A stretch of 64,000 nt of DNA from Listeria monocytogenes (GCF_013282665.1 NZ_CP054041.1:816501-880500); one strand, 5' to 3'; counted from the stretch's first letter, positions 1 through 9,085 are shown. Numbers and translations: made by a program. The notes: generated by a model from the sequence alone, not told the origin.

Positions 1-73
1 AAATAATGACAATTAATACAGCAATGGCATAGAAAACGCCTGTCGCGATTTTATCTTTTGTTTTTACATTCAT
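1..73 (-). CDS. pstA: Phosphate ABC transporter permease PstA (5' end only)
   Basis: Only the first 24 codons are in the window; the gene runs off the left edge. The protein starts MNVKTKDKIATGVFYAIAVL, the usual short cytoplasmic N-terminus running into a first membrane segment. Its ATG overlaps the TGA of pstC (ATGA), so the two permease subunits are translationally coupled. Family knowledge: PstA pairs with PstC to form the membrane channel of the high-affinity phosphate transporter. Identification rests mainly on the overlap with pstC and the pstS-pstC-pstA order. Confidence 0.85.
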   Translation of the reverse strand, partial: MNVKTKDKIATGVFYAIAVLIVII

Positions 74-1020
74 TTGACTTTCCTCCTACGTCCGATGAAG
101 CGGATCACAATGATGAAAAATAGTGACATTGCGAGTAACACCATTGCAAGTGACCAAAGGATATTATTATCAAGCGTGCCCATAACCGTATTCCCCATAC
201 CCATTGTTAAAATACTAGTTAATGTGGAAGCTGGCTCAAATAATGATGTTGGAATAACAGCAGAGTTCCCGATAACCATTTGTACAGCAAGAGCTTCACC
301 GAATGCACGAGCCATCCCGAATACAATCGCTGTCAAAATCCCTGAACGTGAACTACGAAGTACTACTTTCCAAATTGTCTGGAAACGTGTTGCTCCAAGC
401 GCCAAAGAAGCTTCGCGGTAATGACGTGGCACAGATTTAATCGCATCTACGCTGAGTGAGGTAACAGTTGGCAAAATCATAACTGTTAAAACAACTGTTG
501 CGGCTGCAATACCAAATCCACTTCCCGAAATATGGTCACGAATAAATGGAACGACAACGCTTAGTCCAATGAATCCATAAACAACAGATGGAATACCAAC
601 TAAAAGTTCCATAACTGGTTGCAAAATCTTTTTCCCAAACTTAGGTGAGATTTCCACCATAAAAATGGCTGCACCGATTGCAAGCGGCCCTGCAATACAA
701 GCAGCAAAAAGCGTTACTGCAAAAGAACCAATAATCATCGGCAAAGCGCCAACTAGAGGATTTCCGTTTGCATCTTTTTGCGAAGGATTCCAGTCTGTTC
801 CAGTTATAAAATCAACAAAAGACACTTTATTGACTGTAAATGTAGCTAAACCTTTTGATATAACAAAAAACAAAATAGACGCAGCAGCAATAACCATAAT
901 CGAAATACAGATGAATGTAATAATTTTGCCTCTAGTTTCTAGATGCGCCTTTTTAGAAGTTTGTGTAAGCTTCTTTTCTTTTATCGCTTCCAAGTCACGT
1001 AAGCTCCTTTCTCCTCCCAT
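70..1020 (-). CDS. pstC: Phosphate ABC transporter permease PstC
   Basis: Inner-membrane permease of the high-affinity phosphate importer, working with PstA, PstS and the PstB ATPase (outside the window). The protein has about six membrane segments and the permease coupling-loop region around SLALGATRFQTIWKVVLR, which contacts the ATPase. I chose the ATG at 1020 because TTAGGAG lies five bases in front of it. An in-frame ATG at 1035 has no ribosome site, and an internal TTG 16 codons after the 1035 ATG is also possible with AAAGGAG upstream. It follows pstS with a stem-loop in between and overlaps pstA by 4 bp. Confidence 0.93.
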   Translation of the reverse strand: MGGERSLRDLEAIKEKKLTQTSKKAHLETRGKIITFICISIMVIAAASILFFVISKGLATFTVNKVSFVDFITGTDWNPSQKDANGNPLVGALPMIIGSFAVTLFAACIAGPLAIGAAIFMVEISPKFGKKILQPVMELLVGIPSVVYGFIGLSVVVPFIRDHISGSGFGIAAATVVLTVMILPTVTSLSVDAIKSVPRHYREASLALGATRFQTIWKVVLRSSRSGILTAIVFGMARAFGEALAVQMVIGNSAVIPTSLFEPASTLTSILTMGMGNTVMGTLDNNILWSLAMVLLAMSLFFIIVIRFIGRRRKVK

Positions 1021-1041
1021 GTTTACTCCTAACATGGGTAT

Positions 1042-1072
1042 ACGTCTATCCCGATATTACTAGGATAGACGC
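1042..1072 (-). other. Intercistronic stem-loop between pstS and pstC
   Basis: A perfect 9-bp inverted repeat (CGTCTATCC at 1043-1051 and GGATAGACG at 1063-1071) with an 11-base loop lies between the pstS stop and the pstC start. No U-run follows it on the minus strand, so it looks more like an mRNA-stabilising or partial attenuation hairpin than a terminator. Such hairpins often follow binding-protein genes that need more product than the permease genes. Confidence 0.6.
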
Positions 1073-1086
1073 CCATTTCATTCTTT

Positions 1087-1995
1087 TTATTTTACGTCAG
1101 TTAGTTTACCAGATGCATCGCGTTCCACTTTCATGGATTTGATTGATTGGTAACCAAGTTGTGGTACGATATTGTTTTGTACTTCATCAGAAGTCATGTA
1201 CTTCAAGAAAGTTTTTGTTAAGCCTTTTGGTTCGCCATTTGTATACATATGTTCATAAGACCAGATTTTCCAATCATTTGTTGCAACTTTATCTTCAGTT
1301 GGCTCAACACCATCTAATGAAAGTCCAACTACGGAAGCGTCAATGTAAGAGAAAGCTAGGTAACTAATTGCTCCTGGAGTTTCGCTTACGATTTTACGAA
1401 CTGTACCAGATGAATCTTGTTCTTGCGCTTTGACTGGTGTTTTACCATCAAGTCCCCATTTTTCGAAAGTAGCACGTGTTCCGCTTCCTTCTGCACGGTT
1501 GATGATTGTAATTTTTTCGTCCTTACCGCCTACGTCTTTCCAGTTAGTTGTTTTACCAGTAAAGATATCGATTAATTGTTGTTTTGTAATGTTTTTAACG
1601 CCTACATCTTTATTTACTACTGGAGCCATTCCGACAACTGCTACACGATGGTCAACCAGTTTCGAAGCATCGACACCGTCTTTTTCTTCAGCGAATACGT
1701 CCGAGTTACCAATTTCTACTGCGCCTTGTTGTACTTGTGTTAAGCCAGTTCCAGAACCGCCGCCTTGCACATTGATTTGTGCTTTAGGGTTAGTGTTTGT
1801 AAATTCTTTAGATGCTGCTTCAACGAGTGGTTGAAGTGCAGTGGATCCGACTGCTGTTAATGAGCCAGAAACTTCTTTATCCCCTTTTGTTGATCCGTTT
1901 GCTTTATCTGATGAACTGCTGTCACTTCCACATGCTGCGAAGACAAGCATTACTGCTGCTAACATTGCTACTATTCCCAAATACTTCTTTTTCAT
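1087..1995 (-). CDS. pstS: Phosphate-binding lipoprotein PstS
   Basis: Extracellular solute-binding lipoprotein that captures phosphate for the Pst transporter. The N-terminus is a lipoprotein signal peptide ending LVFAACGS, with Cys22 the likely lipidated residue, followed by a Ser/Asp/Lys-rich linker. The mature part carries typical phosphate-binding elements: AVGSTALQPL near the start, GGGSGTGL and RAEGSGTRATFE. Length (302 residues) is normal for Gram-positive PstS. AAGGTGG precedes the ATG. It is the first gene of the pst operon and sits directly behind a Pho-box-type promoter, so it should be induced by phosphate starvation through PhoP. Confidence 0.95.
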   Translation of the reverse strand: MKKKYLGIVAMLAAVMLVFAACGSDSSSSDKANGSTKGDKEVSGSLTAVGSTALQPLVEAASKEFTNTNPKAQINVQGGGSGTGLTQVQQGAVEIGNSDVFAEEKDGVDASKLVDHRVAVVGMAPVVNKDVGVKNITKQQLIDIFTGKTTNWKDVGGKDEKITIINRAEGSGTRATFEKWGLDGKTPVKAQEQDSSGTVRKIVSETPGAISYLAFSYIDASVVGLSLDGVEPTEDKVATNDWKIWSYEHMYTNGEPKGLTKTFLKYMTSDEVQNNIVPQLGYQSIKSMKVERDASGKLTDVK

Positions 1996-2043
1996 TATCT
2001 TATTCCCACCTTGTTTTTTTAATTGTTATTCCTTACAAGTATT

Positions 2044-2097
2044 ACTATAACTTCTGAGATTTAAGGTGGTGTGTAGCTAATGTTAAGTAATTGTAAA
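2044..2097 (-). promoter_or_regulatory. PhoP-type Pho box and promoter of pstS
   Basis: On the minus strand three hexamers TTTACA, TTAACA and TACACA are spaced by exactly five bases (2092-2097, 2081-2086, 2070-2075). They match the Bacillus PhoP direct repeat TT(A/C/T)A(C/T)A with 11-bp periodicity. A -10-like TATAGT (2044-2049) follows 20 bp downstream. A further TTTACA lies at 2120-2125 but out of phase. Confidence 0.75.
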
Positions 2098-2194
2098 TAA
2101 CCGCTTTTTTTGTCGGATATGTAAACTTTTTTATGAATATCTTTCAAACAGAAGGCAAACTGGTAAATTATCTCCCTAATTTTGTTCGTTTCGT

Positions 2195-2249
2195 AAATAA
2201 AATAAAAATATCCTGTCTGAAAGATTACATTCTCTCAAACAGGATATTT
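2195..2249 (-). terminator. Rho-independent terminator after phoR
   Basis: Perfect 11-bp stem AAATATCCTGT/ACAGGATATTT (2239-2249 with 2206-2216) followed on the minus strand by TTTTATTTTATTT. It separates phoPR from the pst operon, so pstS depends on its own promoter. Confidence 0.9.
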
Positions 2250-2250
2250 G

Positions 2251-4026
2251 TTAGGCTTTTTTTGGTAAAGTAACTCGGAAAGTAGATCCTACTTCTTCCT
2301 GGCTTTCCACTTCAATTCGGCCACCGCAGTTCTCGACTAGATGTTTAACGATGGAAAGTCCAAGTCCGGTTCCTCCTGAATGTCTGCTGCGAGCTTTATC
2401 CACTCGGTAGAAACGTTCAAACACGCGGTCAATATCTTTAGCCGGGATACCAATTCCGTTGTCTGTTACTTCTATTATTACTTCTGCTTCTTGCTCCATT
2501 AGTTTAACTTCTACTTTTCCATCGACTGGGGTGTAGTTAATCGCGTTGGAAAGTAAATTAATTAAAATCTGTTGCAATTTGTCTCGATTTGTCTCAACCA
2601 TAACAGATGAGCTTGTTTTTTCTGGAATGGTAACTCGAATATTTTTTTCGGTCGCCATTTCAAAAATAGTACGAGCAGATTGTTCGATTACTTCGTCAAC
2701 ATCAACTAGCTCAACGTTTTCTGCGACTGGATTTTGTTCAATTCTAGAAAGTGCAAGAATATCCATAATCAAACGATGCAATCGGTCGCTTTCCTCCTTA
2801 ATAATCGTTAGGAATTTTTTGAGTAGCACTTCGTCGTACATTGCCCCGTCAAGTAGTGTTTCCGCGAAGCCTTTAAGAGCTGTTACAGGTGTTTTTAATT
2901 CATGTGATACGTTAGTGACAAATTCAGAACGAACATTTTCTAAATGGCGAATTTGAGTAATATCATGTAATAGTAAAATAATCCCTGTAATGTCCCCATT
3001 CTCCCCTAAAATTGGTGAAACACTTGCGTCTAAAATCATTTCGCGCGGAAAATAAAGAATTATTTCTTTTTGTTTAATGGTTTTTGATTCAAAAGTTCCT
3101 TCTATTAACTGGCTCAGTGCAAAGCTTTTGATTACTTCATAAAATGGCTTACCAGTAATTTCTGTTTCTCCTAAAATTTGATACATGGTGCGATTGGTCA
3201 TAATAACTTGTTTATCGACATTAATCAGCATTACGCCACTTACTAAGTTTTGGACAATAGCATTCAGACGTTGTTCGTTCTGCTTAATTTCAAACATTTG
3301 TGTTTCCAAACTTTCTGCTAATGTGTTTACGCTGATGGAGAGGTCTTGAAGTTCTCCACTTATTTTCCCATGAATCCGACTATCATATTTATGATTAGCT
3401 AAATCTGTAGAAACTTCAATGATTTCACGAACTGGTCTAGTGATTTTTCTAGCAATAAAAACACTGATTGCTGCGATAATGACAAGAGCAATGCCGAAAA
3501 TAAGCGCTAAGTTCCCCCAGAGTTTAGCAACCGCCGTATCAACAGATTCAAGTGAAATCGAAATTCTCAGCACGCCGTCTGTTTTTCCTTCATGCTTAAT
3601 GGGAACTGCGACATATAGCATACTGTAACCAAGCGAATCACTTTCACGTATAGAAATTCCAACATTTTCCCCTTTTTTCAGAATATCTGTTACTTCAGGG
3701 CGATTCATGTGGTTATCAAGTTTTTCAGGGTCTTTTTTTGTATCAGCTACTACGTCCCCTTCGCTATCAATCACTGTAATGCGAGCATCAATGTCTTCCC
3801 CGAGCGGATCAAGACTCTTTTGGATTGTTGCAGCATCCTTATCTAAATCCAAATTCTCCATATTCGTTGTTTGAAGTAAGATTTTTGCGTCATCCTCTAA
3901 TTGACTTTCTTTCATATTTAAGTACGTTGATTTCATTAATTCCCCGGAAAAAACGCCAACAATGACCATCACAACGAAAAATAAGATAAAAAAGGATAAC
4001 CCGATTTTCAGCCATAATTTCTTCAT
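2251..4026 (-). CDS. phoR: Phosphate regulon sensor histidine kinase PhoR
   Basis: Membrane sensor kinase partner of PhoP (591 residues). Order of parts: a first membrane helix (about 8-28), a long extracytoplasmic sensor region, a second helix (about 170-192), HAMP linker, PAS domain (about 255-360), HisKA box NVSHELKTPVTALKG with the phospho-acceptor at about His375, N box LLSNAINYTP, and G boxes DNGIGIP and GGTGLGLSIV. The 591-residue length and the order match the Bacillus PhoR type. Its ATG shares one base with the phoP stop codon (TAATG), so it is translationally coupled to phoP. Family knowledge: it phosphorylates PhoP under phosphate limitation. Confidence 0.93.
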   Translation of the reverse strand: MKKLWLKIGLSFFILFFVVMVIVGVFSGELMKSTYLNMKESQLEDDAKILLQTTNMENLDLDKDAATIQKSLDPLGEDIDARITVIDSEGDVVADTKKDPEKLDNHMNRPEVTDILKKGENVGISIRESDSLGYSMLYVAVPIKHEGKTDGVLRISISLESVDTAVAKLWGNLALIFGIALVIIAAISVFIARKITRPVREIIEVSTDLANHKYDSRIHGKISGELQDLSISVNTLAESLETQMFEIKQNEQRLNAIVQNLVSGVMLINVDKQVIMTNRTMYQILGETEITGKPFYEVIKSFALSQLIEGTFESKTIKQKEIILYFPREMILDASVSPILGENGDITGIILLLHDITQIRHLENVRSEFVTNVSHELKTPVTALKGFAETLLDGAMYDEVLLKKFLTIIKEESDRLHRLIMDILALSRIEQNPVAENVELVDVDEVIEQSARTIFEMATEKNIRVTIPEKTSSSVMVETNRDKLQQILINLLSNAINYTPVDGKVEVKLMEQEAEVIIEVTDNGIGIPAKDIDRVFERFYRVDKARSRHSGGTGLGLSIVKHLVENCGGRIEVESQEEVGSTFRVTLPKKA

Positions 4027-4736
4027 TATTTCACATTCTCCATTTTGTAACCGAAACCACGAATTGTTTTGATGTATTTAGGTTGTTTTGTATCTAGTTC
4101 AATTTTATCGCGCAAATGACTAACATGAACGTCTACGATTCGGGTTTCTCCAACATAGTCATAATTCCACACGGTATCAAGTAATTGATCTCTAGAAAAA
4201 ACTTTGCCGCGATGATTGGCCAAGAATAGTAATAACTCAAATTCTTTTGGCGTTAAATCAAGTAAATCATCTTGTAAATACACTTCATAACTATCTGGCA
4301 AAATTTTCAAATCACCGATTAATATAGTTGCTTCCACATCTTCGGTTAATTCTTCTATTATTTCGGCTTTTCCTTCTGTTCGACGCAAGATTGCTTTGAT
4401 TCTTGCAACTACTTCTCTCGGGCTAAAAGGTTTAGTCATATAGTCATCCGCACCAAGTTCGAGTCCGATAATTTTATCTAACTCCTCATCTTTTGCTGTT
4501 AACATTAATATTGGTACATTTACTTTATCTTGGCGAAGTTTTTTTGTTACTTCGATTCCATCCATCTCAGGAAGCATTAAATCAAGCACAATTAAGTCTG
4601 GTTTTTCTGACAATGCGAGTTCGTATCCGGTTCTGCCGTCTTCTGCTGTTACCACATCGAATCCAGCTTTTTCAATATTAAATTGTAGCAACGTAACAAT
4701 AGAAGCTTCATCATCAACTACAAGAATTTTTACCAA
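4026..4736 (-). CDS. phoP: Phosphate regulon response regulator PhoP
   Basis: OmpR-family response regulator. The receiver domain has the acidic pair VVDDE, phospho-acceptor Asp52 in VLDLMLPEMDG, LMLTAKDEE and the Lys in DDYMTKPFSPRE. The C-terminal winged-helix domain carries LTPKEFELLLFLA and RIVDVHVSHLRDKI. I prefer a TTG start at 4736, giving MVKILVVDDE, because GGGATGGGAAG precedes it. In-frame alternatives are ATG at 4748, with no room for a ribosome site, and GTG at 4766, with no site. Close similarity to Bacillus PhoP is apparent throughout the receiver. Expected target in this window: the Pho box of pstS. Confidence 0.93.
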   Translation of the reverse strand: MVKILVVDDEASIVTLLQFNIEKAGFDVVTAEDGRTGYELALSEKPDLIVLDLMLPEMDGIEVTKKLRQDKVNVPILMLTAKDEELDKIIGLELGADDYMTKPFSPREVVARIKAILRRTEGKAEIIEELTEDVEATILIGDLKILPDSYEVYLQDDLLDLTPKEFELLLFLANHRGKVFSRDQLLDTVWNYDYVGETRIVDVHVSHLRDKIELDTKQPKYIKTIRGFGYKMENVK

Positions 4737-4835
4737 CGTACTTCCCATCCCTTCTTTATGTAACACTTTTATCTAAAATATAGCATGAATTAACCTTTTT
4801 CGGGTAGAAATGCTCTTATATTAATCTTATCTTTA

Positions 4836-4878
4836 CAAAAACTTAAAACACCAATGCTGCTTTCCAACAACACTGGTG
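4836..4878 (-). terminator. Terminator after the MinJ-like gene
   Basis: Stem CACCAGTG/CATTGGTG (8 bp with one G-U) followed on the minus strand by TTTTAAGTTTTT. It lies between the PDZ membrane protein gene and phoP. Confidence 0.8.
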
Positions 4879-4886
4879 CCTTAAAA

Positions 4887-6062
4887 TTATCTTGGTTCTA
4901 CTAATAACAAACCGAGTTCAAATGATTCATTCTCATAAAGTGCTGTTTGTTCAAAGCGTGGTTCACCAGCATTATCAATTACTTTCAACTTGCAAAATGC
5001 TCGGTTTAAATTGAGCGCTTCATATAGCTCCTCGCGCGTATGCACTGGTTGGTTGTTCACTTCTGTAATTTTTTCGCCAGCTTTTAAGTTTAAGCGGGCA
5101 GATGGTGTTGCCGCGCGAGCACCCAGAACTACAAGCCCATCTGGCTGAGGACCAAATTTTTTCGGTGATAATTTTTCCAAGCGATAATGGCGGTAGGATA
5201 TCCAAAATCGCCCAATAACTGCTAGCATGAATGCGAACAAAGTAAGCACTGGCATAACAATTCCGCACAAACCAGCTACAGCAATAATTGTCGCTAGCGT
5301 CGTTACTTCGACAGCAATTTTGCGGCTAGCCGCTTCTGGGAGCTGTGCTTGTACCTGCTGTTGGAAACCAATAAATAGTGGTAAAATAATTAACGAGTAT
5401 GATTGTGATCCAATCGCAAATACTGGCCACCACTCAAATATCTTCGTAAATACATCTCCTGGTATAAACATGACAATCGGAACAAACCATAGTTTTCTCA
5501 GTTGGAACGAGCCAACTAATTTGCCTCGTTTACTTTTTCGAAGTGACGGAGAAGGATTTTTTGCACTTGTATATTGGATTAAAAAAGCTTCTATAAACAA
5601 TAATACCGCAAGTAAAAATGTCATTGAAACCATAAAATTATCAATAAAAATCGAATCATATGTAAATGCCGTATTTGTAAATGGTGCTAAGTTCACATCA
5701 AAATAATAGCAGAAATAAAAGATTAAACTTGTAATCCCGATAGTAAATGCTGTCGAGCTCAGACGGAACATCCCTACAATTAATAAGAAACATGCTACCG
5801 TATTAAATATAGCAACCCATTCTATCATCACACCAAACCCAATGAGTGACGTAACAACAGAGATAGCTAAACCGAACAGCAAGCTCACTCCGAAAAAATT
5901 TTTAAACTCTAGCCAAGGTGAATAAATACTTATACTAAATGATTTCCGTTCCCATTTCACACGATTAAAACCAGCGATTATCAGCAAAAAAATTCCTACA
6001 TATAATGCTGGTTGTAGAAGTAGTCTCCCTATTCCATTTAATATTTCAACAAAAACATTCAT
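4887..6062 (-). CDS. Polytopic membrane protein with C-terminal PDZ domain, MinJ-like
   Basis: 391 residues. Roughly residues 1-290 form seven to eight hydrophobic segments; the last about 85 residues read as a PDZ domain (LVVLGARAATPSARLNLKAG, then EKITEVNNQPV). This architecture and size match MinJ (YvjD) of Bacillus, which links DivIVA to MinCD in division-site selection. In Bacillus minJ also lies near ftsEX, as here. The assignment to MinJ is from architecture and context, not a sequence comparison. GGTG is the only ribosome-site-like sequence before the ATG. It is followed by its own terminator. Confidence 0.7.
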   Translation of the reverse strand: MNVFVEILNGIGRLLLQPALYVGIFLLIIAGFNRVKWERKSFSISIYSPWLEFKNFFGVSLLFGLAISVVTSLIGFGVMIEWVAIFNTVACFLLIVGMFRLSSTAFTIGITSLIFYFCYYFDVNLAPFTNTAFTYDSIFIDNFMVSMTFLLAVLLFIEAFLIQYTSAKNPSPSLRKSKRGKLVGSFQLRKLWFVPIVMFIPGDVFTKIFEWWPVFAIGSQSYSLIILPLFIGFQQQVQAQLPEAASRKIAVEVTTLATIIAVAGLCGIVMPVLTLFAFMLAVIGRFWISYRHYRLEKLSPKKFGPQPDGLVVLGARAATPSARLNLKAGEKITEVNNQPVHTREELYEALNLNRAFCKLKVIDNAGEPRFEQTALYENESFELGLLLVEPR

Positions 6063-6089
6063 TTTCTACACCAGCTTTCTTTAATACTT

Positions 6090-7538
6090 CTATAATATAG
6101 GCGATAAAAGTCGGCTTACCGCTTCTTTAAATTTAATCCACAAGGATCGTTTTGCATATAATTCAGGTGTTAGCTGATATGATTTTAAAATATCTTCTAA
6201 AAAGGCATCTTCCAGCTTTTGCACCATTTGTTTTTCATAAATAAAGGCATTTACTTCAAAATTAAGTCGGAAACTGCGGAAGTCCATATTCGCTGTTCCA
6301 ACCGAAGCAATTTCACCATCTACAACGAGTGTTTTCGCGTGGATAAAGCCATTATCATAAATAAAGATTTTCGCGCCCGTCTCCATTAATTCACCAGCGT
6401 AGTTAGTAGTTGCGCGATAAACAAAAGCATGGTCAGGCTTATTAGGAATCATCACTCGAACATCGACTCCAGAAAGTGCAGCGATTTTGATGGCTTCAAG
6501 CAAACTCGCATCAGGAATAAAGTAAGGTGATTGTAAGTAAATCGTTTTTTTAGCCGCATTAATCATTTTGATGTAACCATTTTTGATTTGTTGCCACTCG
6601 GAATCTGGGCCACTCGAAACAATTTGCATACTTGTATGACCTTTCCCGTGGAAAGTTGGGAAGTAACGCGCTTTGTAATCAATTTTATGTGTAGATGATG
6701 CGGAATTCCAGTCCATAATAAATCGAGTTTGCATCGCATAAACAGCTTTACCATGTACACGTAAATGGGTATCACGCCAGTAACCAAATTTCTTCGATGC
6801 TCCGAGATACTCATCTCCAATGTTAAAACCACCAATATAACCAATGTCTCCATCAATTATAGCTAATTTTCTATGATTTCGGTAGTTGAGACGAAAATTA
6901 ATCAATGGTAACTTAGATGGGAAAAATGGTCTGACTAAACCGCCATTTCTTTGGAACGTACGGAAAAATGATTTTTTCGTTGTCCTTGATCCCATTGCAT
7001 CATAAATAATTTTGACATTTAAGCCTTCCGCTGCTTTTCTTTCGAGTACGCGCATTAAGCGATTGCCAAGTTCATCAGAATGGAAAATATAATAGATTAG
7101 ATGTATATGATCTTTCGCGTTTTCAATGTCTGCTATTAGCGCATCGAATTTCTCATGCCCATCCACAAAAAGTTCCACTTCATTATCTTGCGTTAAAATA
7201 GCGCCATCGTTCACGAGTAATAAGTAGATTAAATCCCGATGTTTTTTCACATTCGGATCGCTAAATGGAAATTCTTTTTGCCGTATCATTTCTATTTGAT
7301 TGGCAGTAGATTCCTGTATCCCAATTTTTTCTTGTCCTTTCCAATCAAAAATCTTTTTGCCTGATAGTTTTCTCCCAAAAATCAAATAGATAATGAAACC
7401 AAATATCGGAACAAAAGTTAAGACTAGCAACCAAGCCCAAGTGGCGGATGTATCGCGTCTTTCTAAGAAGACCGTCACTGCCGCAAAGAATACATTTAAA
7501 ATTAGCAAAATCACTAATAGATAAGCCAACAGTCCCAT
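6090..7538 (-). CDS. cls: Cardiolipin synthase
   Basis: Phospholipase-D-family membrane enzyme that condenses two phosphatidylglycerol molecules to cardiolipin and glycerol. Two N-terminal membrane helices (about 1-55) are followed by two HKD motifs: HRKLAIIDGDIGYIGGFN and HAKTLVVDGEIASVGTANMD. The ATG at 7538 (MGLLAYLLV) is preceded by AAAGGGG at good distance and gives 482 residues, the usual ClsA length. An upstream in-frame start at 7562 has no ribosome site. It sits 27 bp upstream of the MinJ-like gene and is probably co-transcribed with it. Confidence 0.92.
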   Translation of the reverse strand: MGLLAYLLVILLILNVFFAAVTVFLERRDTSATWAWLLVLTFVPIFGFIIYLIFGRKLSGKKIFDWKGQEKIGIQESTANQIEMIRQKEFPFSDPNVKKHRDLIYLLLVNDGAILTQDNEVELFVDGHEKFDALIADIENAKDHIHLIYYIFHSDELGNRLMRVLERKAAEGLNVKIIYDAMGSRTTKKSFFRTFQRNGGLVRPFFPSKLPLINFRLNYRNHRKLAIIDGDIGYIGGFNIGDEYLGASKKFGYWRDTHLRVHGKAVYAMQTRFIMDWNSASSTHKIDYKARYFPTFHGKGHTSMQIVSSGPDSEWQQIKNGYIKMINAAKKTIYLQSPYFIPDASLLEAIKIAALSGVDVRVMIPNKPDHAFVYRATTNYAGELMETGAKIFIYDNGFIHAKTLVVDGEIASVGTANMDFRSFRLNFEVNAFIYEKQMVQKLEDAFLEDILKSYQLTPELYAKRSLWIKFKEAVSRLLSPIL

Positions 7539-7621
7539 TGTGTTCCCCCTTTTCTTACACAAACTGATAGTAGTATCATATCATAAAATCCGCATTTAGC
7601 CTATTCCAGTTCGTTTCTAAA

Positions 7622-7657
7622 CAAGAAAAAAACCATTGATTTTTCATCAATGGTTTT
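7622..7657 (-). terminator. Terminator after the M23 peptidase gene
   Basis: Stem AAAACCATTGAT/ATCAATGGTTTT with a five-base loop, followed on the minus strand by TTTTCTTG. Confidence 0.9.
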
Positions 7658-7661
7658 CAAA

Positions 7662-8966
7662 TTAAATATACGGCGCTGGATCGACTGGAATACCGTTTTT
7701 ATGTATTTCAAAATGTAGATGTTGTCCTGTCGATTGACCCGTTGATCCCATAATACCAATCGGTTGACCTTGGGAAACGCGTTGACCGGTAACTACTTTC
7801 AAGCTGCCTGCACGCATATGTCCATAAAGCGTTTGGAATCCGTTGCCATGGTCAATTTTTACTACATAACCATAACCTCCAAATCCACTACCAGATGCGC
7901 CAAATCCAGAAAATACGACGGTACCCGATGCTGCTGCCGAAACTGTAATCGTACCACCACCAGCAATATCTTGTCCTTTATGGGATTCATATTTGCCAGT
8001 TACAGGATTGGTTCGTTCGCTAAATCCTGAAGTTAAAATTCCAGAAGCTGGTTTAATGAATTGACCACCGCCAGAACTTACTGTTTCTGTGGCTCCATTA
8101 GATGCTGAACTTGGTTGTTTAACAGCAGTAGAATTTTTCACGCTTGCTGCTGCCTCTTGCATTCGTTTTTCTTCAGCAGCTTTAATCGCAGCTTCTTGTT
8201 TTGCTTTTTCACCAGCAATATTAGAAGCAAGTCGTTTTTCTTCATCAGTAAGTGCGCCTTGTTCACTAGCTAAAAGTGTTTGTTCGCTCTTCGTTAAATC
8301 TTTTTTGTTTGCTAATGCCATAACTAAATCATTTTTTTCTTGTTTTTGGCTTTCCATGTTGTTTTTCGAAACTTCTAATTCAACAGCAAGTACTTTCAAA
8401 TTTTCTAATTTTTTCTCAGAAGTGGTTTCTGCTACCTTTAGTTTATCTTGGTCATCTTTTTGGTCTTGCATAATATTTTGGTCCGCTTTTACAATTGCAG
8501 ATACAACTGTCACGCGGTCGATAAGTTCTTTAAAATCATCTGCTTCGAAAATCATATCTAAATAAGAAGTGGCTGTTCCAGTTGTTTGGATAGCCCGTGC
8601 TCGATTATCAAGTACCTTTTGACGATCACGAATATCGTTGCGTAATTCTTCCATTTCTTTTTTTAATTTCTTTAGCTTCTCGTTCTCAGAGCTCACTTTT
8701 TCTTCTTGTTCTTTTAACTTTTTGTTAGTGTCATCAATGCTTTTCAAAAGTGACTCTAATTCTTTAGCAGCGTCTTTTTCAGCACTTTCAAGATGATTTA
8801 ACTCTGCGTTTTTTGAGTCTATATTCTTATCAAGCTCTGATTTTTTTTGTTCTATTTCGTTTTGACGTTTTTGCATGTCATTAATGGTATCCGCATGTGC
8901 ACCTGTCAGCGGCGCGGACATAATCAAAAGGCTTAGTGCAGTTGCTACCCCATATTTTTTTAACAT
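7662..8966 (-). CDS. Secreted M23 (LytM-type) endopeptidase with coiled-coil N-terminus
   Basis: 434 residues. A signal peptide (about 1-25, cut after AHA) is followed by a long coiled coil rich in Lys, Glu and Gln (about 27-255), a Ser/Ala linker, and a C-terminal peptidase M23 domain. The zinc-binding elements are visible as SHKGQDIAGGG (His and Asp) and GQHLHFEI (H-x-H), with YGHM between them. Predicted to cleave peptidoglycan cross-bridges or stem peptides outside the cell. The coiled coil resembles that of the neighbouring P45-like protein and of PcsB/CwlO/EnvC proteins, which are controlled by FtsEX. I know this locus as lmo2504 in EGD-e. Confidence 0.88.
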   Translation of the reverse strand: MLKKYGVATALSLLIMSAPLTGAHADTINDMQKRQNEIEQKKSELDKNIDSKNAELNHLESAEKDAAKELESLLKSIDDTNKKLKEQEEKVSSENEKLKKLKKEMEELRNDIRDRQKVLDNRARAIQTTGTATSYLDMIFEADDFKELIDRVTVVSAIVKADQNIMQDQKDDQDKLKVAETTSEKKLENLKVLAVELEVSKNNMESQKQEKNDLVMALANKKDLTKSEQTLLASEQGALTDEEKRLASNIAGEKAKQEAAIKAAEEKRMQEAAASVKNSTAVKQPSSASNGATETVSSGGGQFIKPASGILTSGFSERTNPVTGKYESHKGQDIAGGGTITVSAAASGTVVFSGFGASGSGFGGYGYVVKIDHGNGFQTLYGHMRAGSLKVVTGQRVSQGQPIGIMGSTGQSTGQHLHFEIHKNGIPVDPAPYI

Positions 8967-9030
8967 TTTAAGCTCCTTTTCTATTCTCTATTTGACTAGG
9001 AACTTCATAATTCCCTTTACTATACCATAT

Positions 9031-9069
9031 AAAAAAGCACCTTTGTTTAAAACGACAAAGGTGCTTTTT
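9031..9069 (-). terminator. Terminator after the P45-type hydrolase gene
   Basis: Stem AAAAGCACCTTTG/CAAAGGTGCTTTT (13 bp) with a 10-base loop. U-tracts lie on both sides, so it could work in both directions. It ends the ftsE-ftsX-spl transcript. Confidence 0.9.
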
Positions 9070-9085
9070 AACTTTTCAATAATGA

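Noticed and set aside
665..1063. 132-codon open frame on the plus strand opposite pstC
   Set aside because: Antisense shadow of a clear permease gene; no ribosome site and atypical composition. Many similar shadows opposite other genes were treated the same way.
8967..9030. WalR (YycF) boxes upstream of the hydrolase genes and of ami
   Set aside because: No TGTWAH-N5-TGTWAH pair was found upstream of the M23 gene, ftsE, the LysM/3D gene or ami by eye.
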